Assembly: GCA_963966185.1 (NCBI GenBank)
Contig: CAWZYM010000212.1
Location: 448,501 to 512,500 of the forward strand
Direction of reading: 5' to 3'
Length of the DNA: 64,000 bases
From: Rhabditoides inermis
Lineage: Eukaryota > Nematoda > Chromadorea > Rhabditida > Rhabditidae
Shown here: positions 11,779 through 23,200 of the stretch, piece by piece
Layout of the letters: the number at the start of each line of letters is the position of its first letter
Numbering within the stretch: position 1 is the first letter of the stretch
Notes under the pieces: model-generated
Seen by the model: only the letters and a program-made list of their open reading frames with translations
The model's database searches: none
Told to the model about the DNA's origin: nothing
Translations under genes and position numbers: made by a program

Positions 11779-11909
11779 CCCGCCCGCCCGTCTCTGCTAC
11801 CGCCAACAGGTGCACTGATAGCCGATCGATGATATGATCAATGTACACCCCCTCGCGTCGCGTGATTTTGTCTGTGTATCGATTTATTGATTGAATTTGT
11901 TGTGTCAGG
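10318..11909. other. ric-8 3' UTR and upstream region of hexokinase
   Basis: The ric-8 polyadenylation signal AATAAA is at 10513-10518. From 10900 to 11800 there are pyrimidine-rich stretches (10925-10980, 11048-11090, 11748-11776). The hexokinase start is preceded by TTGTGTCAGG, an acceptor-like site suggesting trans-splicing or an upstream non-coding exon. Open frames here are compositional; no gene recognised. Confidence 0.55.
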
Positions 11910-12964
11910 ATGACTCGCCTCCTGCCAGAAGACGTGCAGGCCGTGCTGTGCAAGTTCCACATTGAGGGTGCGTTTTTTAAAGTTCAAAACTAAAAGAGAT
12001 TACATCATTATCATTGGTGTACATCATATCATATTCTGAAACGTATTTTTAAAGTCAATTTGTACAGATAATTTGTCGTTTTAGATTAATCGTTTTGATT
12101 ACTATACTCCAGTTTTTTCCCCGGTGAAATTAGTTTTTAAAATCGGTATTCTGCTTGATGAAACTTGTGAAACAGATTTTTCAAACTTTCTTTTTCAAGA
12201 CGATGTGCTGCACGCTATTTCGTCCAAGATTGAGGCGGAGATGACCAAGGGACTCGAACATGTGAGTATTGATTAATATCATTTATTTATTGGTTATGAA
12301 ATTCTTGATTGACTGATTGACTGATTGGTTTTGCAGTTATTGATTGATTGATTGATTGCTTTCAGTCTGCGACATCTGACCGCGGCAGCAGTATCGCCAT
12401 GCTGCCCAGTTACGTGCCGGCCCTGCCCGATGGCACCGGTCAGTATTCAGTACTCTCTGCGCCAGAGCGATAGTTTTCGATCTACCTAGCTTGCAGTTCG
12501 AAATACCGCCTGCCTCTCTTGTTTTGCGCGTTATTGCCGAGAGCTGACTCTCCGTTTTTTCTCTGAACATTTCCACTGGTTGTTTCATGCTTCATATCGT
12601 GTGATGTGTGATATGGCATCACAGGATTGTTTTGTTATCGGCTGGTGCTTGTTATCGGTCACTTTGCACGCGCAGCGCTCAAAAAGCATTGTACTCCAGC
12701 GTTCTTTGCTAGCTGGTTTAAAAAAAAATGCAGGTTAAAGGGTCGAAACAGGATTCCGTCATGTGTCTAGCTATTATGTTCTACTATCTGTTCTCCTATC
12801 TACTTTGAAAAACCCTCATTGTTTCGTTGCAAACGAAGTGAAGATATGATATTGTAGTTGTATGGAGTGACTAGTTTGTAGCCTGCGTGATTTATATCGC
12901 GAACGGAGGGTAGTGTGCGAACGGTATATCGCAGTTTGTAGATGAGGTCATTGTTTGTTCAGTC

Positions 12965-13014
<50 letters not shown>

Positions 13015-15878
13015 AGCAGTTAGCTTTACTCCGCGTGGGGTTGTGATTGTGATTATGTGATTAGAGAGTAGCTGCGAGGAAATGTGGTGGGGAAGGGGTA
13101 TACAGTGAGTCCCCCGTTTTGGCGGTAGGCAAATTATTTCGGCCGAAGAAATGACGAAGACAGGTGATAAAATAATGTAAATGCGCCTCATTCTATCCAC
13201 ATTTCACTAAATAATCCACATTTTACTTAATAACTTCATAAACAAATTTAAAATACTGAGATCATAGAGTTGTTGCTATGGTAGAATGACGATTCGCAGC
13301 TTGCCTACCGCCAAAACGGGGGACCCACTATACCTATTGATGAATAAAGTAGCCGAGTGATTGGATGGGAAGGGAAAGACCCATCACATGACCCGATCAT
13401 TGTTGACTGCACGAATGGGGGTATCAGTGACGTGGTTATTGCGAGGTATGTGTCGTGACGTGTGAGAGAAGAGTGCAAGTGGTAGGAGGAGAATAGGGAT
13501 TGATCAAGGGTGTTGTGATTATTATGAATTGCGGTAGTCAGTGAATAGGGATTAAACGCTATGCGAAGGAGGAACTCAAACAAACAGTAAGCACATTCAT
13601 AAATGCACACAGTGCAGTGGACATTGTGTATTGAGTGTATTGCAGAGGTGGGCCGTTTCGTGGCGATTGACCTGTCGGGGAAGAACCTGCGCATCATGCT
13701 GCTCACCCTGAAAGAGGGCGGAGGAGGAGAGCCGGCGGCGATCAACAACAACTACATTGTGCCCAGCCACGTCATGAAGGGCACCGGCGATCAGGTGAGC
13801 AAGGGGGAGAAGGAGATGCTACCTTTGGTTATTGGTTATGGTTTCATTTTCGAGATTATGAAGATGGTAATTAGGTAGTTAAAATTGTATTTGAAAAAAA
13901 GGGATGACGAGGCGGTGTTCTTGGTTACTTTTCGTTTTTTAGAAGGCGGGGGCGATGAGTGATGATGTGGATTGGAAGAGAGAGAGAGAAAGACGGAGAG
14001 AGAAAGAGATATGACTGTCGTGTTTCAGCTGTTCACGTTCATCGTCAACTGTCTGCAGCGCTTCCTGCAGGAGTTTGACCTGGTCGAGGCCGGTCTCCCT
14101 ATTGGGTGGGTCGCTTGACAAATAGTTCTAGGTGTTTTTGTATGTTCTGTCTTTTTATTCTAGTGATCGCCTGCATTTTTGTACGTTTCACGTTGGGCAT
14201 GACCCGTAGTGTGGTTCTGTTTTGAGAATCGACAAGTTGAACGCACATGGTCATCAACCTACTCGAACTTGTCTCCCATTCCAGCTTTGTCTTCTCGTAC
14301 CCGTGCGAGCTGCTCAGCATCCGCAGCGCCCGACTGCTCTGGTGGGTGATGGTGGTTGAGATTATTTGAATAATACCTTTTATCTGCCATAAACAGAAAA
14401 TGTGGGGAATTTCGAGCTGACCCTAGGCTCTCCGTTCTGCCTTTGGGGGCTCTTTTTATCAGATTGCTAGTGTGTATTTGTGACGCGCATAAAATATTAG
14501 TGCGTGTATTTGTACTATCGTGTTTTTAACGTGTTGTTTAGGTGGACGAAGGGCTTTGACATCAAGGACTGCCTGCAGAAGGACGTGGTGCAGCTGCTGG
14601 AGGAGGCACTGGAGATGAACATGGTGAGGGAGGAAAGGAGAGAGGAAGGGAGAGAAGGAGAGGAGGGAGAGAAGTGCAGAGGAGATGGGAATGTGGTTGT
14701 GAATTGTTATTAGTATGTTTCACTCTGGTATGTTACAATATCTATATCAGTTTCAAAACTTGATGGAAAAACAGATATATGTGTCATATATCATGACGAT
14801 GCCTTATTCATTTTTTACTAGTAATAGTCTCATTAGATTCGTTTTATCTATCAACAATTGTTGCAAGTGGCTAGAAGTATAATCTTGACTAATTGCTGAT
14901 GCCTATTTTTAATTCCCCCATCGTTTCCATGATTGTGTTGTCAGATTCAGTTATAACGATTCTGGATAAACGAACGAACGATGGATTGATTAATTGATTG
15001 ATCGTTTTCAGTCGACGAAGGCGCAGATCAAGGCGGTGATGAACGACACTGTGGGTCAGCTGGCGGCGGCCGCGCACCGCTACGGACCCGACTGCACCGC
15101 CGCCGTCGTCATCGGATACGGGCGAGTCCTTGCAACGGTTTCCATATGTTTCGAGTATGGCATATGGAATTTGAAGATTGATATTGTATACGGGCAAGTC
15201 ACTATTCACATTCACTTATTTCTCGCTTTCCCTATGGTTTCTATTGTTTTGTTTGTCTATTGTCTTGCCCTAGCCTAATTATTCACAGAATAGGAGGCGT
15301 AGGGGAGTAGGGGCGAGTCACATTCACTTCTTATTTCCATTCCGACTGTTTGAAATATGCTATATGTATAGCGTACATTGAATTTTAGCCGATCGACAAG
15401 ACGCAATGTCTCGTGAAACTTTGATGTTCGTGTTTCAGCTGCAACTCTTCGTACCTGGAGAAGACGTCGTCCATCAAAAAGTTCGACGCGTCCGCCGTCG
15501 GCTACAAGCACCCCGAGATGGTGGTCGTCACCGAGTGGGAGGAGTTTGGAGCCAATGTGAGTTGTTTTTTGTAGTTTGGTTTCGTTGCAAGTTTCAAGGT
15601 GTTTGTATAGGTGATTTTGCCTGTAGATGTGTTTGTGTTTGAATAACATTTTTATTGTGGTGAATAATACGTTTCGTATATGTGTTGTATGGCTAGAAGG
15701 GTTATGCCAATTAATATTGTGAGAGAATTACGGGAAGTACATAAATATGCAATTGGAACAATAACTTTCTTATATTGAGATCATTTGGTTCAGGGCGAAC
15801 TCGCGGACATTCTGAACCAGTTTGACAAGGAGGTGGACGCGTCGTCGGTGCACCAGGGAAAGCAGATGTGAGTATCTG

Positions 15879-15923
<45 letters not shown>

Positions 15924-17276
15924 CTCTCTTTCTCTCTCTTTCTCTCTCTCCTCTCTCTCTCCCTCTCTCTTTCCGGGTGGTCCTTGATAGATGTTCTATT
16001 AGCTGCGGCTCGTCTGTTATGTTTTTCCGATTCTTCTTCTGTCTTCCGCTTACCTCTCCTCTTGCGCCGTGTGTGTTTTGTGTGGATTGACAAATTGGTG
16101 GAGGGCATGGAAGGTGCAGGGGAATGAAGGGACAGAGGGCAATTCAAATATGTATACATATAGATAGATGCAGTGGTGGGTGGTGTAGATTTCAGCTCTT
16201 TTTCTAAATTGATGAATTTCGACCGTAATACATTTTCTGTGTTGAATTGATTGATTCAGCATCGATTCAGCAAGATACGAGGAGATGGTTTTGTCTGTTT
16301 TACCAGTCGTCTCGTTTTCAGCATTGACAAGTTGACGGGGGCGCTGTACCTGGGTGAGCTGGTGCGACGGGCGATGGCACAGCTGTGCCTCGACGGACTG
16401 CTCTTCGACGGACAGCCATGCGAGAGGTATGGGCGAGGGGAGAGGGAGGGAGGAGGGGGAATCACGGAGTGCCGGTGTGAGTAGTGATCCTCGCGAGAGG
16501 TGCGCGGGATTATGGGGAGAGGGAGGGGGAGAGAGAGAGGGAGAGTGGTGACGGTTTGGTGCAGTCGTAGAGTAATTCACGTAGATCCTCCAGTAGATCA
16601 TTGTTCTATTCGGTCACCAAAGATAGAAAATGTTATAGAATATATTTATCTATACAAGACATCTAATAGACAGCAGCTCTCCTGCCTCGATAGTACTTTA
16701 ATCAACACTTATATTTTAAGCTATAACGCTCCGGAGAATCTGTTCATTGTGAAGGAGGGAATTCATGACATAATTATGCGACAGATGATATGATATTAAT
16801 TACATACATGACTCATACATGACTGTAGATCGTAATCGTAATGTGCTAGAGGTTTGGAGAAATCGTGTCATGGAATTGTTACGTGAAGTAATAGTGGCTC
16901 TCATGCGATTTGTGAAACTTGGGTTTTTATAGTTTCGACTTTTAGTCATGTATTGAGATATTTTGTTTGGTGTATTATGGCTAATAAGAGAGGAATAAAA
17001 AAAAACATGGGAAATTGGATCGTATTATAATATTCTTTGCTCAAAACTAGCAATGAATGTGAAACTCAATTTAAATGAGTTAGTTAGTGGTAATAAAATA
17101 CTTTATTTTATTTTATACGTGATTGCAGGCTTGACGAGGCGGAGAGCTTCCCCACCAAGTACATTCTCGAGATTCTCGGGTCAGTATATTTTATTATTGT
17201 AAATTGTAATTTGTATGCTTTTTTGTTACCATGATTTTCCATGCATCGCGTTGCACTAATTTGTCCCAGTTCAAGC

Positions 17277-17343
<67 letters not shown>

Positions 17344-18423
17344 ACAAAGTTCTAACAATCTAGGAGAGAAAAGTTATGAATGGGATACAACGATGATAAT
17401 AATCAATTAAGTAGGTAAATAAAATGTTTATGTGTGTGTTGTGTTGCAGTGAGGAGGAGGGCAGCTTCAAGATTGCGCGCCGCATCTGCGATGAGCTGGA
17501 GGTGCCCAGCCACGGGAGCGGAGACTATCAGGTGGGAGGAGGGAGGGAGGGAGGGGAGAGGGAGAGAGAGAGAGCGAGTAGAGATGTGGAGGAGTATGTA
17601 TGAGTGAGTGTACAACCATCAATCAGGTGTAACGCACATTATCAAACCATACACGGAGACTGTCAGGTGGCGGGGAGGGTTAGACAGCAAGAATGGATAA
17701 ATAGAGAAGGCGATATATTGGATTGTTTGATTGTTGAATTTGTTAGTGTGAGTAGTTGATTCGTATTTTCTACGACTTTCTTCATTTTATTTGAAACTCA
17801 TTGTTGCAGATCATCCGCGAGTTGTGTCACGCAGTTTCGGCCCGCTCTGCCTGTATCGTCGCGGCTGGTGAGTGGAGTGTTTACTTGTTTGTTTACATGT
17901 TTACATGTTGACCCTCTCTCTTTCCAGCCATCTCGGCGCTGCTGCGGCACATGGACGTGAACAAGATCAAAGTTGGTATTTCAAAAGTAGAAAGTGTTGT
18001 GTAGACGGTTTTATCTGTGTTATTGTAGTTCAGAATAGAGTAAGTATAATAGTATTGTATTTGTATTTGTAGATTGGCGTGGGCGGCGCCCTGATTCAGT
18101 TCCATCCCACATACCACCAGCAGCTGCACGACACGCTCCAGCGGTTGGCGCCCCTCAATATACAGGTAGGGGGGAAGGGAATCATAGTCTTAGCACTGAA
18201 AATACCAAGATACCCATGATGAAAATTGACACAGTCATGATGCTGATGTTGTCCACGTTATCCAAAATACCAAAATACTCATGTCTCTTTTGGGAATTTC
18301 GACACTCTGTCGGAATCATCCTGACGTTGTGTCATTTTGTAGTGGGAGCTGGTTCCTGCGGACGAGGGTAGTGCGCGCGGCGCTGCTCTCATCGCAGCTG
18401 TAGCGGAGAAGTTGAAGTTGTGA
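11910..18423 (+). CDS. hexokinase-family protein with altered phosphate-binding motifs
   Basis: Sugar kinase of the hexokinase family, normally phosphorylating glucose with ATP in the cytosol. Exons from MTRLLPEDVQAVLCKF follow the family order: GRFVAIDLSGKNLRIML (phosphate-1 region), FVFSYPCELLSIRSARLLW, WTKGFDIKDC (sugar-binding region), MNDTVGQL with the catalytic Asp, GYGCNSSYLEK (phosphate-2 region), KLTGALYLGELVRR, IGVGGALIQFHP, and RGAALIAAVAEKL (adenosine region) before the TGA at 18421-18423. The catalytic NDT is kept, but DLGGTN, GTGTN and VDG(S/T) are changed. First exons: 11910-11967, 12200-12261, 12366-12437; the next starts at 13647. One intron begins with GC (15122). Introns are long and repeat-filled, unlike the tiny introns of the minus-strand neighbours. 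Family confident, activity doubtful. Confidence 0.85.
12463..12570 (+). repeat. dispersed repeat copy 2 (intron of hexokinase)
   Basis: Shares CTGCCTCTCTTGTTTTGCGC, TATTGC and GAGAGCTGACTCTCCGT with the ric-8 intron copy, about 80% identical by eye. Confidence 0.7.
12966..13009. repeat. (GA)n microsatellite
   Basis: About 22 uninterrupted GA units in the hexokinase intron between 12438 and 13646. Confidence 0.97.
13101..13332. mobile_element. MITE-like element with 28-bp terminal inverted repeats and TA target site
   Basis: Left end TACAGTGAGTCCCCCGTTTT continues with GGCGGTAGGCAA; the right end is its inverse complement ending GGGGGACCCACTATA. Arms match over at least 28 bp with one mismatch (22 bp perfect). 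Total about 230 bp, no coding capacity, flanked by TA. A CAGTG end and a TA duplication fit a non-autonomous Tc1/mariner-type element. It lies in the 1.2 kb hexokinase intron. Confidence 0.85.
15884..15965 (+). repeat. (CT)n tract in hexokinase intron
   Basis: CT repeat with CTTT interruptions immediately after the splice donor that follows HQGKQM (GTGAGT at about 15868). Confidence 0.95.
17277..17342 (+). repeat. (ATT)n microsatellite in hexokinase intron
   Basis: About 22 ATT units in an uninterrupted run. Confidence 0.97.
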
Positions 18424-20219
18424 GCAGCTCCCGCTGCGACCAGCTCGCCCCCTCTCGTAGTGCTCCCTCTCCCTCTCTCTCGTCTCTCGAGACCCGCTCA
18501 CCCCAGCGCAGACAGTGACCCTATCCACATCGCATTTCCCGCATTGTATTATGGTTGTTGCATGTTTCCATTTTTGTAGATGCCATATGTATTGTATGTG
18601 CGCGCGAGCCGTGACCACTTTTTATCCCTTTGTATTTTTGTGCAGGAAGTCGGAAAGGGAATTTCTGCAGATTCTCTCGTTTTCTTTTTTTTGTATCTGT
18701 GACTAGTCTGCGGTAGAGTATGCCAGTTATTTGTCTGTGAATTCATAAATGTTGACAGTTTGTTACAGCGTTTCGTAATGATACTATATATTTATATATG
18801 TGGTGTGTTTGGATAAATTTTATATTGATGAGTGAACATGTGGTTGTGTTTCTTGTAATTTGGATCAACTTCCTGGATCTGATTTTGCGGCGTGGGACAA
18901 TTGTTGCAGATGAGAAATAAGAGAGAAAGAGAAATGAATAGGTAGAGAAATGAATAGTGAGTGAGAGGGTCGCATGTGAAAGAGTATGTTGTAATCGATT
19001 GATTACGCGAGAGCCGCCGGAAGGCTGACAGCCGTGCTGTAACCCTACCCCAATTGATTTCCGGCCGTCTCTGACGCATGCCCCTCGCATTTCACGTACT
19101 GGTTATTCCCCTTTGTTATTGTTACGATCCGTTTATGAGCGTACTCGAGTTTTCCGGTCAGTGCGCGTTTCGAGGGGCGATTTCTTATGCAAAACCGCAC
19201 TGGCGGCGAGATCACAGCCGCCTCCATTCTCCTTGACTCTTTTTCGAGCAGCTGTCTGTTATGGTGAAAGAGGATCATATTAGGAAGGCGAGGCAGGTTC
19301 AATGTCATTGCGCGCTCGCACTGACACTCTTTTTTCGGACTACAAGAGATTAAGTATACGGTATAGAGAGGACAGGCGACCGTTGAGTGAGCGATGATGT
19401 GCATAGGAATGCGGTACTTGAGTGGTGTGTGTAATTGACAGTTTGCGGGGATTGGTTGAATGCAACACAACAAAGAGGGTCAAGAGGCAGCGCATCGCTG
19501 GATTGCGCCACCCCGCTGCGCGCTTCCTTTCATCCTCGATCCTCATCCGCCAATTAATCTTGAACTGTAGAGAAATTTAAACTATATCTGGCAGTTGAAA
19601 CCTGTTTTGTGCCAAAAGTCAATAAACACAAGAAAAAAAATCATGAAATTTAATTGATTGCTAGTAGTGTTAGTGTGTAGTAGTGCAACGTCTGTCAACG
19701 TAATTATAGCGGAGCGAGAAATTAATATTTTTTGTTTATTTACACCTTTTCTGGACGGCTTAGTGCGTGTGTTGTAGTATTAGTTGACTCACTCATTCAC
19801 ACACGTGCGTGTTACGTTTTCTTCACTCTTCTTCCTGCGCCGCTTTGTTTTTGAAACAGACTGGCGGCAGCCACCGGCTTGCGCTTCTTTCCCCTCTCAT
19901 CAGCCATTGCAATTCCATTCTTCTTTGTGCTTCGCCATCGATTGATACATAGTATTCGCATTGTTTCGAGTTTCCATTGAAATCGCGCGGCGGCTTCGAC
20001 CTTTCACGCTTTCTTCTCCTCCGTGTTTCACTGTTTCACACGCGGAAAACGCGCGCCTTGCCTTCCACTCGCACATTCGAATTTTATGACTTTTTCTGCG
20101 GCCGGCGAGGCTCGTTTGATGCGTGCCTCCGATTAGAGCCAGATCATAACGGTGCTGTGTCTAGGGTCTCACACCCGCGAAACGATCGAACATCTACCAC
20201 TCAGCGCGACACGAACACG
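18424..20219. other. hexokinase 3' flank and upstream region of the ETS gene
   Basis: AATAAA occurs on the + strand at 19621-19626, which would imply a 1.2 kb hexokinase 3' UTR if used. A possible short minus-strand gene is listed at 19812-19906. The segment 19930-20219, immediately left of the proposed first lin-1 exon, is pyrimidine-rich and probably 5' UTR or promoter. Confidence 0.5.
19812..19906 (-). CDS. short basic open frame, possible small gene or 3' exon
   Basis: A 31-codon frame beginning MADERGKKRKPVAAASLF and ending in RRVKKT, very rich in Lys and Arg, followed about 75 bp downstream by a minus-strand AATAAA (19735-19740). No family recognised. A second frame through the same DNA is also open upstream, so the coding claim rests only on the start-stop-polyA arrangement. 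Confidence 0.22.
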
Positions 20220-23200
20220 ATGAAAGAAGGTGAGCCCTGTGTGTTCTCGTTCATCTCCTATGTGTATTGTCTTCGTACAGTCTCTTGAACTTTCCGTCTC
20301 TGGACCACGGGCGACATTATTTTGTGGGTGGCATTTTTTGCGCGTTGACTCACTCGCACAGGCTGCTTCCATGCTCACCGAGCACTGTACAATACGGTCT
20401 GTCATCCCCCCGTCCTATTCATTCGCATCCTTCCGCATTAGTATTCCCGATGATGACTGCTGCTGACCCCCAAGCTGATCAAACTGCGTTACTGTTGCGT
20501 TCGTGTCGTCTCTGCTCCCGCTATTCTCGCCTGCGGCTGTCCACACAGCACACAGCACGCGTCCTTTGCCTCCGCCGCCGCCTGTGATTACGGTATTACC
20601 GTTGTACCCCGGATTACCTTGTACCATAATGTTGTGGCTCGGGTGGTAAGCTGCGCGCTAAGCTGTTGATTGTGATGCATTTCCTGCGCGGCTCGTCTTG
20701 ATGCGTATCCCTAATGGAACTGTATGGCTCGGAACTAATTGAGTGGCAGTGGCGGCGAGTTGAAGGCGTTCCGATTCCCGCGCGTCGTTTACGATGTGGT
20801 TATTATGACTGGCGCGCGTTTTTCACCGGCGACGGCGGCAAGGCCGGAAGATTACGAGGCGATTGACCGGGAAAGGTGCGCCCCTCCGAAGACATCAAGT
20901 GATCACGGGGGAGTGCCAGAGCAATATGCAAATGGGAAATGGGTTGAAATAGTTTACGCACAGTGTGTTTATGGAACGGTGCCGGGTGGTTTGTTTTGAC
21001 GCGGTCCGAGTGGCTGAACGGTTTACAAAGGACAGATGGCCGCAGCGAGAGCTTTGTCCCCGTCCAAGTGAACTTTGTGTCCGCGTCGAAATCCCGCAAA
21101 TGTCGCGCTTTACAGTCAGGCTCTCAAGTTCCCATGTTTCAACGTCGTGTCTAACCATGCTGTAACCGTTTCGTCTTACAATATCTGTATTAGATCAGTC
21201 CCTCGGTGAATCCGCTAATCCTATTACCCCGATTACCTGTATCCGTATCAGATCGGATCTGCCGGGGGGGCTAGTCATCACTCATCGATTGCGACAGTAG
21301 GGAGAGGGAGGTGTGGCGATGGCTCACCGAGCGGCACTCTTGATCTACTGATCCTATCTTCACGAGCGAGTAATGAGTGGATACGGATACGCCTTTGAGG
21401 ATACTCTGCGGCTGTTTACGGTCGTCTCTCCCAAATGAAGATTGGTGTTAATCTGTTTACAGTTGTTGTCACGTCTTGACAGAGAGAATGAAAGATGCGC
21501 GACGGGTGCGTGCGAGTAAATCCGTTTATGGTAGATGAGTGATTTCGGGCGGGGGAATCATTCCCCCTTTCACTAGGCGTCCCCACATTATCGATACGAC
21601 GACAGCGTTATCAATACTCACGCTTGTTTACTAGTAACATTCTTGCCGAGAATGAGTGCACTTTAGGTGTACGAGTATTGTGGGTGATAGCGGGACGCGC
21701 CATCATTCGCAGAGCGTTCGATGCTGTATCCCCTCGCGTTTCCGGTACGCTGATAAGCGCACACGTGCAAACTATGTGTTTACGTGCTCTTCGTAAACAG
21801 TTATGCTGCTATTCCCGTCTTCGGTGATATGCCACCGACTGTTTGTCAAACAAGGAATGCTGGGATTGCTCTGTTACACAGGCTACCGAAATAGCTGTGA
21901 TGGAAACTTCGCACCCAGATAGAGAGTGAGTTGATCGAAGAGGGCTGGGTGGACGATTAATCTCGTGTGTGACACGGCGACGTGTGTCCTTTCGCCCCGC
22001 CAGATGCGGTGTGTGGTGTTGTGTCTCTCCTCCTCTCTCCCCTGATTGAATGCTCGCCGACACTGGGTGCAAGCATAAGAAGACGAGTGACAGACTGTAC
22101 CGCCTAGTGCTCGCTTCTCCAAGTTGTACACACATCCGACATCTGCACGGTGTGTAATATCAATATTTGTACACGTCTGCTGCTGCTACTGCTGCCGGAT
22201 TAGGATTACGGTAGTGACTACCGTAGTGATGGATGGTAGAGTCGTCCTCGAGGAGGTGAATGAGTAATCGTTCATGTACATGAGGCAATGTAGCGCAGCT
22301 CGTTTTTGATTCACACGGTGAGTCTTTGAAGTGCGCCGGTAGGCACGGTCCGGCCCCGGCGCGCGCTGTCAATACGATGATGGATTGGCCGAGCAAGCGA
22401 GCCGATTACTCGATTACAGTACAACAAACAGTAACGGACACGAGACAGGAGACAGCGGTGTCTTTCGTGTGTCCGATAGGATCGAGAAGGAATGGGAGAG
22501 GATATGTATGATGAAGTGTGATGCGCGTGATGGGATATGGATATCGTCGTGGCGGATCAGATCCACGCGCATCTCTCTCGCCTATCCCATCTCTATCCAA
22601 ATGTTTGTCTTTCCGTTACGTGACCATTCCCGGCGCGCTCCTGTTTTGATAGTTTTCTATTATCCATTCTGTTCAACATATAGTTTGTGCGTGGTACTGT
22701 GAATGCGTGCGTGAAGTGGCATTGAGTTTATGTGATGTTTCAAAAGTGGATGAAAGGTGGAGACGACCTCTTGATGCAGTGGAGAGGAAGGAGAATGGAG
22801 GAGGAAGAGGAGGAGGGAGAGGACAGTTTTATGTGGTGTAGATAGGGGGTGAAAGTTGGAGAGGAAGGGGTGATTGAGTGAGTGAGTGAGTGAGGGAGAG
22901 AGATGCAGATGGTACAGTGTGAGGGGACATGGGAACCTCGAGTTCAGGAAACGGGTTTTCCTCATCACCCTCCTTTCCGCTCTCACCCCTCGGACATTCG
23001 GAATTCGGACGCTCTCGGAACTGTGTCCGATTTGCTTTTGAATCGGTCGAGCTCGTCTTTGTCGCCGCTTTTTGCGAAAGTCGGCCGATGCTTTCTTGCG
23101 CTTTTTTCTCTGAGAGAAGCCTTGCGCAACCTTTCGGTAGGAGCGTTGCCGGCCGACAGCTTTGACCGCTTCTCACCACACTCACACGCTGGCATTTGCC

